Assembly: GCF_014697585.1 (NCBI RefSeq)
Contig: NZ_JACJSB010000014.1
Location: 1 to 64,000 of the forward strand
Direction: 5' to 3'
DNA from: Dolichospermum sp. FACHB-1091
GTDB taxonomy: Bacteria > Cyanobacteriota > Cyanobacteriia > Cyanobacteriales > Nostocaceae
Length of the DNA: 64,000 bases
The translations under genes and the position numbers were made by a program. Within the stretch, counting starts at the first letter, position 1; each line of letters opens with the position of its first letter. Positions 8,903-17,383 of the stretch are shown here, in pieces. The notes below the pieces were generated by a model. It was not told where the DNA came from and searched no databases. It worked only from the letters and a program-made list of their open reading frames with translations.

Positions 8903-8929
8903 GGTAATGGGTAATGGGTAATGGGTAAT
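8903..8929. repeat. Heptamer tandem repeat (GGTAATG units)
   Basis: Three to four head-to-tail copies of the 7-mer GGTAATG lie between pdhA and the epimerase gene. The same heptamer occurs in reverse orientation at about 54493-54518. These are short tandemly repeated repetitive sequences of the kind common between genes in heterocystous cyanobacteria. Confidence 0.85.
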
Positions 8930-8964
8930 TGGAACTATCAACTGTCAACTAACCAAATAAAATC

Positions 8965-9834
8965 ATGTTTACCATTGACATTCAACAAAGACAATACAAA
9001 ACCTACATCTTGTCGGATAAAACCGCTGGTACACAAATAGAAGTAGTTCCAGAAAGAGGCGGTATCATTACTAGTTGGCTGGTTCAAGGTCAAGAAATTT
9101 TCTATATGGACGCTGAACGCTTTACTCATCCTGATTTGAGCGTTAGAGGTGGTAATCCCATTTTGTTTCCTCTTTGCGGTAATTTACCTGATAATACTTA
9201 TAATGTTGATGGTAAACCGTATACCATTAAACAACATGGTTTTGCGCGGGAATTGCCTTGGACAGCAACGGAGCAAAATACAGAAAACAAAGCCAGTGTT
9301 ACCGTAGTTCTCAATAGCAATGAAGAAACAAAGGCCGTTTATCCTTTTGATTTTCAATTGGCTTTTACTTACGAACTCCAAGGTAATACTTTAGCAGTCC
9401 GTCAGGAATATAAAAATCTGTCATCTACACCCATGCCATTTTCCGCTGGTTTCCACCCTTATTTTCTCTGTGGGGATAAAAATCAGCTAGAGGTGGAACT
9501 TCCCTCTGGAGAATATCAAGACAACAAAACCAAGGAATTTCACGCCTTTAATGGCAAATTTAACTTTAGTCAAGATGAAATTGATTTTGCTTTTGGTGGA
9601 CTAACTGCTAAATCTGCCGCTGTCACAGATAATAGTCGCAAATTCAAGCTCACCCTCAATTATGATGATTTTACCACCTGGTTGGTATTTTGGACTGTAA
9701 AGGGCAAAGATTTCTATTGTCTAGAGCCTTGGAGCGCCACCCGCAATGCTTTTAACACTGGTGATAACTTGACTGTTTTAGCGCCAGGAGCTAGTTGTAC
9801 TGCGGCTTTCCAATTAACAGCAAATTTTTTCTAA
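8965..9834 (+). CDS. Aldose 1-epimerase-like protein
   Basis: 289 residues of the galactose mutarotase/aldose-1-epimerase fold. Recognisable blocks are VVPERGGIITSWLVQGQEI, NPILFPLCGNLPDNTY, IKQHGFARELPW (the conserved His of the HGFAR motif) and SAGFHPYFLCGD. The C-terminal Glu block is FYCLEPWSATRNAFNTG. It is probably a YeaD/LacX-type cytosolic sugar mutarotase; the substrate, possibly a phosphorylated hexose, is not evident. ATG start, 87 bp after pdhA, with heptamer repeats in the gap. A co-transcript with pdhA is possible but not shown. Confidence 0.82.
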   Translation: MFTIDIQQRQYKTYILSDKTAGTQIEVVPERGGIITSWLVQGQEIFYMDAERFTHPDLSVRGGNPILFPLCGNLPDNTYNVDGKPYTIKQHGFARELPWTATEQNTENKASVTVVLNSNEETKAVYPFDFQLAFTYELQGNTLAVRQEYKNLSSTPMPFSAGFHPYFLCGDKNQLEVELPSGEYQDNKTKEFHAFNGKFNFSQDEIDFAFGGLTAKSAAVTDNSRKFKLTLNYDDFTTWLVFWTVKGKDFYCLEPWSATRNAFNTGDNLTVLAPGASCTAAFQLTANFF

Positions 9835-9841
9835 AAACCCC

Positions 9842-9872
9842 TTGACAAAACCATGGCTGTTTATGGTATATT
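9842..9872 (+). promoter_or_regulatory. Sigma-70-type promoter of tRNA-Lys
   Basis: TTGACA at 9842-9847 and TATATT at 9867-9872 with a 19-bp spacer. The predicted transcription start near 9880 is about 17 bases before the tRNA. The consensus -35 box and the position support the call; the spacer is slightly long. Confidence 0.65.
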
Positions 9873-9896
9873 TATAAAGTTGGAAAAACAGCAAAA

Positions 9897-9968
9897 GGGT
9901 CGCTAACTCAACGGTAGAGTACTCGGCTTTTAACCGATTAGTTCCGGGTTCGAATCCCGGGCGACCCA
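9897..9968 (+). tRNA. tRNA-Lys (anticodon TTT)
   Basis: Cloverleaf visible: acceptor GGGTCGC (9897-9903) pairs with GCGACCC (9961-9967), discriminator A. The D arm is ACTC/GAGT. The anticodon loop CTTTTAA gives TTT at positions 34-36. The T arm is CCGGG-TTCGAAT-CCCGG. No encoded CCA. The anticodon stem ends in one weak C/T pair. A consensus promoter lies just upstream. Confidence 0.93.
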
Positions 9969-10130
9969 TTTTTTAGGTTAAAGTATAATTGCATGGGTTG
10001 TACTGTGATTAATAGACATCTGGTGAAAGGAATTGCGGAAAAGTGATTTAGAGGGTGTTTGAAAAGTCATGATTGATGTATCAAATATTTTTGATCCCTC
10101 CCTAACCATCCCTTGGTAAGCAGGGGGTTT

Positions 10131-10697
10131 TCATTTTCTAAATTCTAGCAGAAGAAAGAGCGAAACTTTTACTATTATTCGCTCTTTTTTCCGTTCATAA
10201 TCTATTGAATTACTATTTAAACTCCAACCTTGTAATGAGTCGGGATTAAAAGGATCATAAACGAAATAGTCTCTAGTTTTAAATGTGTTTTGATAAAGAT
10301 TCTTTTTGGGTCCTAAGTCTACATTTTTAGTGGAAGGAGACATTAATTCAATGATCACATCTGGATAGCGTCCTTCTTCTTCCCATACTACCCAACCTTG
10401 ACGGGATCTATTACCATCAACATTCAGGACTGCGAAAAAATCAGGACCTCGAAAATCGTTGTTTTTAGCTTGCTTACTGCTGTAATAAATAAACATATTA
10501 CCACCAGTAAAGAAATCATTGCGGTCTGACCATGCTTGTTCTAGGGAATCAATTCAAACATTCATGGCTATGCGGTGACGGTTACTTTCCAAGGGAACTC
10601 CATCATCAAATATTAAATCAGTTGGGGGTGGAGTGGGTTGCCAATCAGGAACAATTTCTACTGGGGGAGTCTGGTTTTCAGGAATGTTAGTTAACAT
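10131..10697 (-). pseudogene. Uma2-family (DUF820) gene broken by a stop codon and a shifted end
   Basis: From ATG 10697 the frame reads MLTNIPENQTPPVEIVPDWQ ... NRHRIAMNV, then an in-frame TGA (10554-10556), then IDSLEQAWSDRND ... DFFAVLNVDGNRSRQGWVVW ... PDVIIELMSPSTK ... DYFVYDP ... LQGWSLN. This is the Nostocales Uma2 pattern. After about LQGWSLN the family similarity is lost and the frame ends early at 10131 (YERKKERIIVK), so the C-terminus is also damaged. With the other Uma2 relic at 4386-4747, this family is decaying locally. Uma2 proteins have a restriction-endonuclease-like fold of uncertain function. Confidence 0.8.
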
Positions 10698-10860
10698 AAG
10701 ACAACCTAAGAAAGTTTATTCAATATGGCTATTTGCTGATACAAAAATGTTAACATAAGTCTCAGGTTGTTAAAAAGCTATCTTTTACTTCTGACTGTTA
10801 ATTTTCATTACCTAACCTATATTCTCCTAAAATATAAAACGATAAGCGTTAATAAATATT

Positions 10861-11802
10861 ATGCGTGTAGTAGCTCTTGTACCTGGTTCAATTGATAACC
10901 AAATTCTTTTCTTTGCCACTCTTGATGATCTGAAGCGTTATTATCCTCACGCACAGATAGATGTTGTTGTAGAACCTAAGTCAAAGGCTGCTTATCGGGT
11001 AAGCAAGTCTGTTCACGATGTATTAACTTTTGATTACAAAGATCGTAATAGTCTAGCTGATTGGGGTAACTTCGTTGGTATGATACGCGATAGAGAGTAT
11101 GATGTTGCTATTATCGTCGGACAAAGTTGGTTTGTAGGTTTCTTGATGTGGTTAACAGGAATTACGACGCGCATTGGCTACCAAGGCCAAGGTGCGGTTT
11201 TTCTGACTGATCGAATCGTGCCAAATCTATCCCAGTATGTAGCAAAGACGTATCATGATTTACTAAAGGCTTTGAAGATTGATACTGATTGTCCAGGATT
11301 ATCTGTAAATGTGCCTAAAATAGATATTGAATGGGCGCGAGGTGAACAAAAACGCTTAGGAGTAAGCGAAACAGGTTTTATCCTCATTAATGGTGGTGGA
11401 GCTAGTTTAGATACAACTTATCCTGAAGAAAATTGGCAACAAATTATTGAAGCTTGTCAACAAAAACAACCGGATTTACCTATTGTGGTCATTAAAGAAG
11501 CCAATAATGAGCCTTTAGTCAAATCACTTTTACAAAGTTGTGACAATATTCAAGTTACTTCCCCCGAAGATATTGGCAAATTAACTGCTATAATTGCTGG
11601 TGCTAGTTTAATGTTGTCTGTAGAAAATAGCTACCTGCAACTGGGCGTAGCAGTAGAAACATATACAATTGCCTTGCTTAATTCTACGGAATCATTAAAA
11701 TTATTACCCACCAGTGAAAAAGTCTTGACTATGACCTCACATACTGGGAAAGTAGCGGATATTTCACCCCAAATAGTATTAGAAAAAATTTGGGGAGGTT
11801 GA
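10861..11802 (+). CDS. Glycosyltransferase family 9 (heptosyltransferase-like)
   Basis: 313 residues with the GT-B arrangement of the lipopolysaccharide heptosyltransferase family. The N-terminal block is VALVPGSIDNQILFFATLDDL, followed by YDVAIIVGQSW and ITTRIGYQGQGA. The C-terminal nucleotide-sugar domain begins at GFILINGGGASLDTTYPEENW. It would add a sugar during outer membrane polysaccharide or LPS core assembly on the cytosolic face. The acceptor is unknown; cyanobacterial LPS often lacks heptose. ATG start. Followed by a perfect 12-bp hairpin at 11825-11856. Confidence 0.82.
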   Translation: MRVVALVPGSIDNQILFFATLDDLKRYYPHAQIDVVVEPKSKAAYRVSKSVHDVLTFDYKDRNSLADWGNFVGMIRDREYDVAIIVGQSWFVGFLMWLTGITTRIGYQGQGAVFLTDRIVPNLSQYVAKTYHDLLKALKIDTDCPGLSVNVPKIDIEWARGEQKRLGVSETGFILINGGGASLDTTYPEENWQQIIEACQQKQPDLPIVVIKEANNEPLVKSLLQSCDNIQVTSPEDIGKLTAIIAGASLMLSVENSYLQLGVAVETYTIALLNSTESLKLLPTSEKVLTMTSHTGKVADISPQIVLEKIWGG

Positions 11803-11824
11803 ATATTATCAACTGTGGGTTTTG

Positions 11825-11856
11825 GATTTGGGATTTTGAATCTCAAATCCCAAATC
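11825..11856. repeat. Perfect 12-bp inverted repeat between convergent genes
   Basis: GATTTGGGATTT (11825-11836) and AAATCCCAAATC (11845-11856) with an 8-nt loop. It lies 23 bp after the GT9 stop codon and before the convergent CRR6 gene. No T run follows directly, so it is a poor intrinsic terminator but may act as a transcript end or be a dispersed palindrome. Confidence 0.65.
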
Positions 11857-11985
11857 ACCAATTTTATCAAGGAGATGTCTAATAAGTGTTATCAGTGCTG
11901 CATAATGGGAGTAGGAATTATATTTCGCACCAAATAGCAAAGGAGCAAAGTTTGAGATTTTGATTTTGTCTTTTTGATTTTGTCT

Positions 11986-12474
11986 TTAGGAGTTACCTTT
12001 TTCAATCATTTCAAAGAAAGCATCATCTAATTCATAACCCAAAACTTGTGCTAAAGATTTCAGTCGAGATGGACTAACAATATCTTGTTTGTGCAACCAA
12101 TCACTTAAAATAAATATCTTCTGCATCAAGAATATTTCTAAGGCTTCTGGGTTGTATTGGATACCTTCTTTGGAGCTAAACTGATGAGGTACTAACATGG
12201 CCGCATAACGAGCTAATTCTCCTGCTTTCCAGTCTAGTAAAAATGGCAACCACGGATATTTAGCATCGAGACGGACAAACCACAGTCTGACCTCTGGAAT
12301 TTCCGATAGTTCTCGTGGATCATTTGCGACTCGTTCATAATTAATGTCTAAACGCAATTGCTGTTCATAGGAGGAAATTTTTCCCTCTTGGAGTAATGGT
12401 TCAATCACCATTAAAGCAGATGACAGATCCAAATTATAAATGGAGTCGTTGTTGAGGATGATTGTGATGGTCAT
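11986..12474 (-). CDS. CRR6-like protein, NDH-1 assembly factor (DUF1817)
   Basis: 162 residues. The blocks DPRELSEIPEVRLWFVRLDA, YPWLPFLLDWKAGELARYAA and MLVPHQFSSKEGIQYNPEAL are those of the Chlororespiratory reduction 6 family, conserved in cyanobacteria and chloroplasts. In plants CRR6 is needed to build the photosynthetic NDH complex, acting on the NdhI-containing subcomplex. The cyanobacterial homologue is thought to do the same for NDH-1. Soluble, no signal peptide. ATG start at 12474; divergent from the DUF3685 gene. Confidence 0.82.
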   Translation of the reverse strand: MTITIILNNDSIYNLDLSSALMVIEPLLQEGKISSYEQQLRLDINYERVANDPRELSEIPEVRLWFVRLDAKYPWLPFLLDWKAGELARYAAMLVPHQFSSKEGIQYNPEALEIFLMQKIFILSDWLHKQDIVSPSRLKSLAQVLGYELDDAFFEMIEKGNS

Positions 12475-12626
12475 AACCGTTTATTTTCTGGCTCAACAGT
12501 GGTGAAAATCCAGATTAGCAGCTTTTTACCCCCTTGAGATGGACATTTACAGGAATTTTCTCCGCAAATTGTCAGGAGAACAATAATCACGCCAAAGATC
12601 TTGCCAACTTTGATATTATATGGCCA

Positions 12627-14318
12627 ATGAGCGATCGCCTTTTACAATTGTTATTAATTGATCCCGATCCAATTTTTCGTCTCGGACTAAAGGTAACATT
12701 GGAAACTATTCCCAATTTACAAGTCATAGCAGATGTTCCCACAGATACCTCTGCCTTAAAGGTTATAGCGGAAATATTGGCTGTTAATTCTCAGCAAATT
12801 CACTTAATAATTTTAGCATTAGATAATCAACAGTTAGGAACGCAATTCTGTAGACAACTAAAAACTTTATACCCTTATATACCTATATTAGTTTTAACTA
12901 GCACATCTCAACCGGAACTAATTATATCCGCCAAAGCGATAGGAATAAATGGCTATTGTCCTAAAGGGGTTTCAATTTCTCAATTAGTCCCGATTCTTGA
13001 GCAGGTAGCCAATGGAGGTTATTATTGGTTTGAAGATGGAAAAATATCTAATTTTACCTCATTTTCTCTAGCAGGTAAGTTGCGAAATCAGTTACAAAAT
13101 TCAGGAATTAACTACATTGATGATACTTTATATCAAGTTACAGAACAATTAAAATTACCGGGAATAACGCTATTAAATAAAGCAATTTTAGCAGGACAAA
13201 GACGGGAACTTTTAGCGGCTCGTTGGTTTGTTAGCAATTTATTAAAATTACCACACAAAAGGCAGAATTTACCACCAGAAGAACCTATTAATCAAGTAAT
13301 TATTAAATCAGAGACACAACCTTTAATAGATATACCATCTGGAGTGAGTTCTCAACAATTACAATCTGAATTATTAACATTATGTTTAAATAAACTGAAA
13401 TTTCCTTTAGAAAATCTCACAGATACACCTTTAGAAATTGATATTCTCCGAGAAGATAAAAAGCGAGAATTACTTGATATTATCCTTCATAAATTTTTTC
13501 AGCAGTTGGATGAAATTCGGAATTTTAATTTTAATAAAAATCAAATATTGAATTTAAAAGAGCAGATTTTAGTAGATTTATGGCAATTTAGTATTACAGA
13601 TTTCTTTAGTAATTACTCCCGTATTAGTTTGGATAAACAAGAGATAAACCTAGTTAAATTCCTATTAGATAAAAACACAGACTTACAAAAAGAGATCATT
13701 AAAAAAGTTCCATTATTTGGAGATTTTTTATCTTATCTGCTACTATTCACAGATTTATATATTGATAATGTTTCTTGTCCCTTTGGTAGTAAAGAAGCTC
13801 AAGCTCAAGCATTATTAATTTTAGAAAATTTATTGATTCATATAGCTAATAATGTAATTCAACCATTATTAAATAACTTAGCAGACGTTGAAACAATCAA
13901 ACAAAACTTTTATCACAGACAAATGATTTCGACTAGAGAAATTGAAAGATTTAGAAATAACTTATCTTGGAAATACCGATTAAATCAATATATAAATGAA
14001 GCCCAAACAATTTTTGAAAGTCGTTATGAATTATTTGTTTTTGCACCTCGTGGTATTGCTAAAATATCAATTTATGCTCCTCGCAACCAAGAATTAGCGG
14101 AACTTTCTGGTATTCCCCTAGGAGTGACATTAATGCTAGAATTTCGAGATGCTATTACTCCCCGTTTACAATCATTATTAGGGTTTTTAGGAACTGGAAT
14201 TGTTTTTGTACTAACCCAAGTTATTGGCCGGGGTTTAGGTTTGGTTGGAAGGGGTATTTTACAAGGAATTGGTAGTGTGTCTTTGACAGAAAAAGGACAA
14301 CGGAAAAATAGAGAATAG
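12627..14318 (+). CDS. DUF3685 protein with N-terminal response-regulator receiver domain
   Basis: 563 residues from the ATG at 12627, which overlaps a HIP1 octamer. The frame is open further upstream to a TTG at 12534, but that extension lacks family character. Residues about 1-125 form a receiver-like domain (LQLLLIDPDPIFRLGLKVTL; phosphoacceptor region LIILALDNQ). The C-terminal part is the cyanobacterial DUF3685 region, with a glycine-rich hydrophobic stretch (LGFLGTGIVFVLTQVIGRGL) that may bind a membrane. The expected Asp sits in LIILALDNQQL, so phosphorylation is uncertain. No DNA-binding domain is seen. Function unknown. Confidence 0.8.
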   Translation: MSDRLLQLLLIDPDPIFRLGLKVTLETIPNLQVIADVPTDTSALKVIAEILAVNSQQIHLIILALDNQQLGTQFCRQLKTLYPYIPILVLTSTSQPELIISAKAIGINGYCPKGVSISQLVPILEQVANGGYYWFEDGKISNFTSFSLAGKLRNQLQNSGINYIDDTLYQVTEQLKLPGITLLNKAILAGQRRELLAARWFVSNLLKLPHKRQNLPPEEPINQVIIKSETQPLIDIPSGVSSQQLQSELLTLCLNKLKFPLENLTDTPLEIDILREDKKRELLDIILHKFFQQLDEIRNFNFNKNQILNLKEQILVDLWQFSITDFFSNYSRISLDKQEINLVKFLLDKNTDLQKEIIKKVPLFGDFLSYLLLFTDLYIDNVSCPFGSKEAQAQALLILENLLIHIANNVIQPLLNNLADVETIKQNFYHRQMISTREIERFRNNLSWKYRLNQYINEAQTIFESRYELFVFAPRGIAKISIYAPRNQELAELSGIPLGVTLMLEFRDAITPRLQSLLGFLGTGIVFVLTQVIGRGLGLVGRGILQGIGSVSLTEKGQRKNRE

Positions 14319-14327
14319 GGTGAAAAA

Positions 14328-14543
14328 TAAGCTGTACTGCATTTTATTTGTATAATTAAAGCTAGTTTATATAATTATAATTATATTAATAATAATAGCG
14401 GGTAGGATGCCCGCACCACATTTAATTTGTATAATTAAAGCTAGTTTATATAATTATATTAATAACAATAGTAGCGGGCAGGATGCCCGCACCACAAGAT
14501 TTATACATATTACGATTGTACAATTTAGTTGTGTAAAAGCTTA
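14328..14543. mobile_element. MITE-like element with an internal tandem duplication
   Basis: The ends are terminal inverted repeats: left TAAGCTGTACTGCA (14328) and right ...GTGTAAAAGCTTA (to 14543), bounded by TA. It is homologous to the element at 63528-63630. Inside, a block of roughly 85 bp (TTGTATAATTAAAGCTAG ... GCGGGCAGGATGCCCGCACC) occurs twice in tandem. The element carries no gene. TA at the boundaries and related ends suggest mobilisation by an IS630/Tc1-type transposase. Its right end provides the stop codon of the neighbouring minus-strand oxidoreductase gene. Confidence 0.75.
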
Positions 14544-15980
14544 TAAATTCCAATCACGACGAAAATTAAAGAAACTTGCTAATAATTCTTGAACAGCATG
14601 GTTTTTATTAATTCTCTGTTTATGCCATTCTCGTGCTGTGGCGATGAGAATTTCTGATAAACTGGGATAAATGGGTGATAATTTTGCTAAATGCTGAACT
14701 TTGATATTTTGGTTTATTGCTAAACTAATTATATTAATCAATTCTCCTGCTGCTATTCCTAAAATAGAACATCCCAATATTTTACCATTTTTAAAAACTA
14801 TTAATTTACAAATTCCTGTAATTTGTCCTTGAATTTGTGCGCTTGTAGCTGTTTTAAAATATTGTTTAAAAACTAAAACTTGATTTTGAGGATATTGACT
14901 TTTTGCTTGAATTTCTGTTAAACCAATTTGTGCTACTCTCGGATAGGTATAGATTCCCCAAGGAATACAGTGATAATTAACTTTTACTGTCGGAAAAAAT
15001 AAGGCATTTTTTATGGCAATATTAGCCTCATAATTACTAAGATTCTGAATATTATAACCCCCAATTACATCACCACAAGCATAAATACGATGATTTGTCG
15101 TTTGTAATTTTTCATTGACAACTAAGCGGTGTTGATGATATTTTATTCCCACTGCGGACAGGTTGAGATATTCTAAGTTTGGTTGTTGTCCGGTAGCAAT
15201 GAAAATTTCATCAGTTTCCATGGCTTGATTTCCTGCTTGTACCCATTTTTGATTATCTATATGTCGAACTTGGGTTACTTTTGTTTGTGTTAAAACACGC
15301 ACACCATTAACTTCTAATTGTGCTATTAGTAATTGATTTATTTCTGGGTCAAGATGAGGAATAATACTGGATTTTTTAACTATTAAGGTAATATTACAAC
15401 CAAACTGGGCTAAAATTTGGGCAATTTCTATACTTTCGGGAATACCACCAAGAATTACCCAATTTTTAGGTAATGTTGTTTTTTCTAAATAGTCCCAAAT
15501 ATTGGTTAAAGTCAGATATTCAATAGTATCTAATCCAGGAATATTAGGAATTAAAGGACGTGAACCATTAGCGAGTAAGTAAGTGCGACTATACAACCGT
15601 CTTTCATTAACTATGAAACTCAAAGGAGAAGATTGAAATTGACCATTACCAACAATAATATCAACTCCTTGGGCTGCTAAATTAGCAAGGGAATTGATTT
15701 GAGTGAGATTTTTTGAAACAGAAATAGCATAGAATAAGGACTTTTTCCAGTTCAGAGATATTGTATTTTCGTCAATTCCTAGACTTACTAAATTACGAGA
15801 TTGTTGGATAATTTTACTAATTTCACTCAGTACATATTGATGATTAAAATAGTAGTTATGGGAAAAATTATCGCTGACAATTAAAGCCACTTTTGCATTT
15901 AATCCAGTAGCATTTAAAGCGGCTTGGTATGCAGCAATAGTGTCACCAAGAATAACTATATCATAATCAATATTGGTCAT
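14541..15980 (-). CDS. Degenerate pyridine nucleotide-disulfide oxidoreductase-like flavoprotein
   Basis: 479 residues aligned along the dihydrolipoamide dehydrogenase/mercuric reductase family: N-terminal FAD region (IDYDIVILGDTIAAYQAAL), NAD(P) region (WVILGGIPESIEIAQILAQF), second FAD motif (RIYACGDVIGGYN) and a C-terminal dimerisation domain. The redox-active CxxxxC motif expected near residue 40 is absent (HNYYFNHQYVLSE stands there), and the GxGxxG loop is altered to GDTIAA. Classical disulfide reduction is therefore impossible. It lies 3 bp after cobD, so it is probably co-transcribed. The stop codon TAA (14541-14543) is contributed by the MITE end, so the native C-terminus may have been altered. 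Confidence 0.75.
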   Translation of the reverse strand: MTNIDYDIVILGDTIAAYQAALNATGLNAKVALIVSDNFSHNYYFNHQYVLSEISKIIQQSRNLVSLGIDENTISLNWKKSLFYAISVSKNLTQINSLANLAAQGVDIIVGNGQFQSSPLSFIVNERRLYSRTYLLANGSRPLIPNIPGLDTIEYLTLTNIWDYLEKTTLPKNWVILGGIPESIEIAQILAQFGCNITLIVKKSSIIPHLDPEINQLLIAQLEVNGVRVLTQTKVTQVRHIDNQKWVQAGNQAMETDEIFIATGQQPNLEYLNLSAVGIKYHQHRLVVNEKLQTTNHRIYACGDVIGGYNIQNLSNYEANIAIKNALFFPTVKVNYHCIPWGIYTYPRVAQIGLTEIQAKSQYPQNQVLVFKQYFKTATSAQIQGQITGICKLIVFKNGKILGCSILGIAAGELINIISLAINQNIKVQHLAKLSPIYPSLSEILIATAREWHKQRINKNHAVQELLASFFNFRRDWNL

Positions 15981-15983
15981 TAG

Positions 15984-17072
15984 TTAATTGTCCAATCTTT
16001 TCAGGGCTGTTAATAAGCGTTGGTGATCAGATTCAGTACGGACAGCGACGCGGAAAAAACGATCACCCAATTCTTGAAAACTTAAACAATCACGAATTAA
16101 AATCTGGTGTTGCTGAAGTAATTTTTTTTGTAACTGAGAAGTAGACTGCTGACATTCTACCAATAGGTAGTTAGCAGAGCCTTCTAGGGGGGTGAAACCA
16201 GGAATTGAGGCTAACCCTTGGAATAGTTGATTTCTCGCCTCTGGTAGCCATTTCCAGGTGCGATTTTGAAATTCTGTATCTTCGAGAGCCGCGATCGCTG
16301 CCTTGGCTGCTAAAATATTTACAGGCCAGGGATCTCGCCATGATTGCCATTTTGCTAGACGCTGGGGGTGAGCGATAGCATAACCTAATCTTAAACCTGC
16401 TAGACTGTAGAATTTAGTAAGCGATCGTAAAATCACTAAATTATCATATTCTTGCACCAATTCAATCAGACTTTGTTCCTCATCAGGGGGTAAAAAGTCC
16501 ATAAAAGCCTCATCCACCACCACCAAAGCAAACCGTTTTAAATAAGGTAGGATAGAGTCCCGTGAAAACAACTTTCCCGTCGGGTTATGAGGATTATTCA
16601 GGAGTAACCCATATTCCGAAGTCAGAAATCTGAAATCTGGAAACAGAGAAATATTCTCCTTTGACGGTATAGCCTTTGTCCCCGTTCCCAAATCCAGAGG
16701 AAACTCCAGCAATTTAGCATTATAAGCCGCCAGAGTGCGGTAATAATCCCCAAAAGCCGGAGTGAGTATAACGGTTGCTGCTAATTGCGCTAATTCTCTA
16801 CCAACCAGAGTTAATAATTCTGCTGAACCATTACCTGGCAAAATCCAATCAGCAGCTATTTGATGAAAGTGACCCAGAGCCAGTCTGAGTTCACTATATT
16901 CCGGGTCAGGATAATGCCTGAGATTATCCAGTTGGGACATAATTGCTGCAATGACGCTGCTAGGCGGTCCCAACGGGCTGATGCTGGCGGAAAAATCCAC
17001 AATAGCATCCGGGGAACAGTCAGCTAACGCCGCCGCCCAGGCTAAATTTCCCCCGTGTGCTGGTTGTGGCAT
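15984..17072 (-). CDS. cobD: Threonine-phosphate decarboxylase-like aminotransferase (CobD/CobC)
   Basis: 362 residues from ATG 17072 (the frame is open one codon further to a TTG). PLP-dependent fold type I related to histidinol-phosphate aminotransferase. Its start AHGGNLAWAAAL and DFSASISPLGPP match CobD rather than HisC. The substrate-loop block is LLNNPHNPTGKLFS, and the PLP lysine lies in LRSLTKFYSLAGLRLGYA. CobD makes aminopropanol phosphate from threonine phosphate for the lower loop of cobalamin. The partner is the oxidoreductase gene 3 bp downstream. HU lies 27 bp upstream in the same direction. Confidence 0.85.
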   Translation of the reverse strand: MPQPAHGGNLAWAAALADCSPDAIVDFSASISPLGPPSSVIAAIMSQLDNLRHYPDPEYSELRLALGHFHQIAADWILPGNGSAELLTLVGRELAQLAATVILTPAFGDYYRTLAAYNAKLLEFPLDLGTGTKAIPSKENISLFPDFRFLTSEYGLLLNNPHNPTGKLFSRDSILPYLKRFALVVVDEAFMDFLPPDEEQSLIELVQEYDNLVILRSLTKFYSLAGLRLGYAIAHPQRLAKWQSWRDPWPVNILAAKAAIAALEDTEFQNRTWKWLPEARNQLFQGLASIPGFTPLEGSANYLLVECQQSTSQLQKKLLQQHQILIRDCLSFQELGDRFFRVAVRTESDHQRLLTALKRLDN

Positions 17073-17098
17073 CAAAAATACTCTCCCTAGAACAAAAC

Positions 17099-17383
17099 TT
17101 ACTCTTTTGGGGGTGCTACTCTTTCTCTAAACTGTTTCCCAGCGGAAAAAGCGGGAACTCTGGTAGCGGGAATTTCCATTTTTTCGTTCGTTTTGGGGTT
17201 ACGTCCCTCACGAGCTTTGCGTTCCCGTGATTCAAAAGAACCAAATCCCACTAATGTCACTTTATCACCAGAAGAAACCGCTTCCACAATGGTTTCTATA
17301 GCAGCAGTTAAAACAGCATCAGCCTGTTTCTTCGTAACGTTAGCTTTTTCCGCCACTGCATCAATTAATTCGCCTTTGTTCAT
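17099..17383 (-). CDS. hup: DNA-binding protein HU
   Basis: 94 residues, the normal HU length. MNKGELIDAVAEKANVTKKQ opens the helical body, VTLVGFGSFESRERKAREGRN forms the beta-arm base, and NPKTNEKMEIPATRVPAFSAGKQF is the DNA-binding arm with the intercalating proline (IPA). It packs the nucleoid; in Anabaena, loss of HU (hanA) impairs heterocyst formation. ATG start at 17383. It is the first gene of a run hup-cobD-oxidoreductase with small gaps, although HU genes usually have their own promoter in the region above 17384. Confidence 0.95.
   Translation of the reverse strand: MNKGELIDAVAEKANVTKKQADAVLTAAIETIVEAVSSGDKVTLVGFGSFESRERKAREGRNPKTNEKMEIPATRVPAFSAGKQFRERVAPPKE

Noticed and set aside
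8903-8929. Direct repeats that could suggest a CRISPR array
   Set aside because: They are contiguous 7-mers with no spacers, so they are short tandem repeats. No CRISPR array or cas gene is seen in the window.
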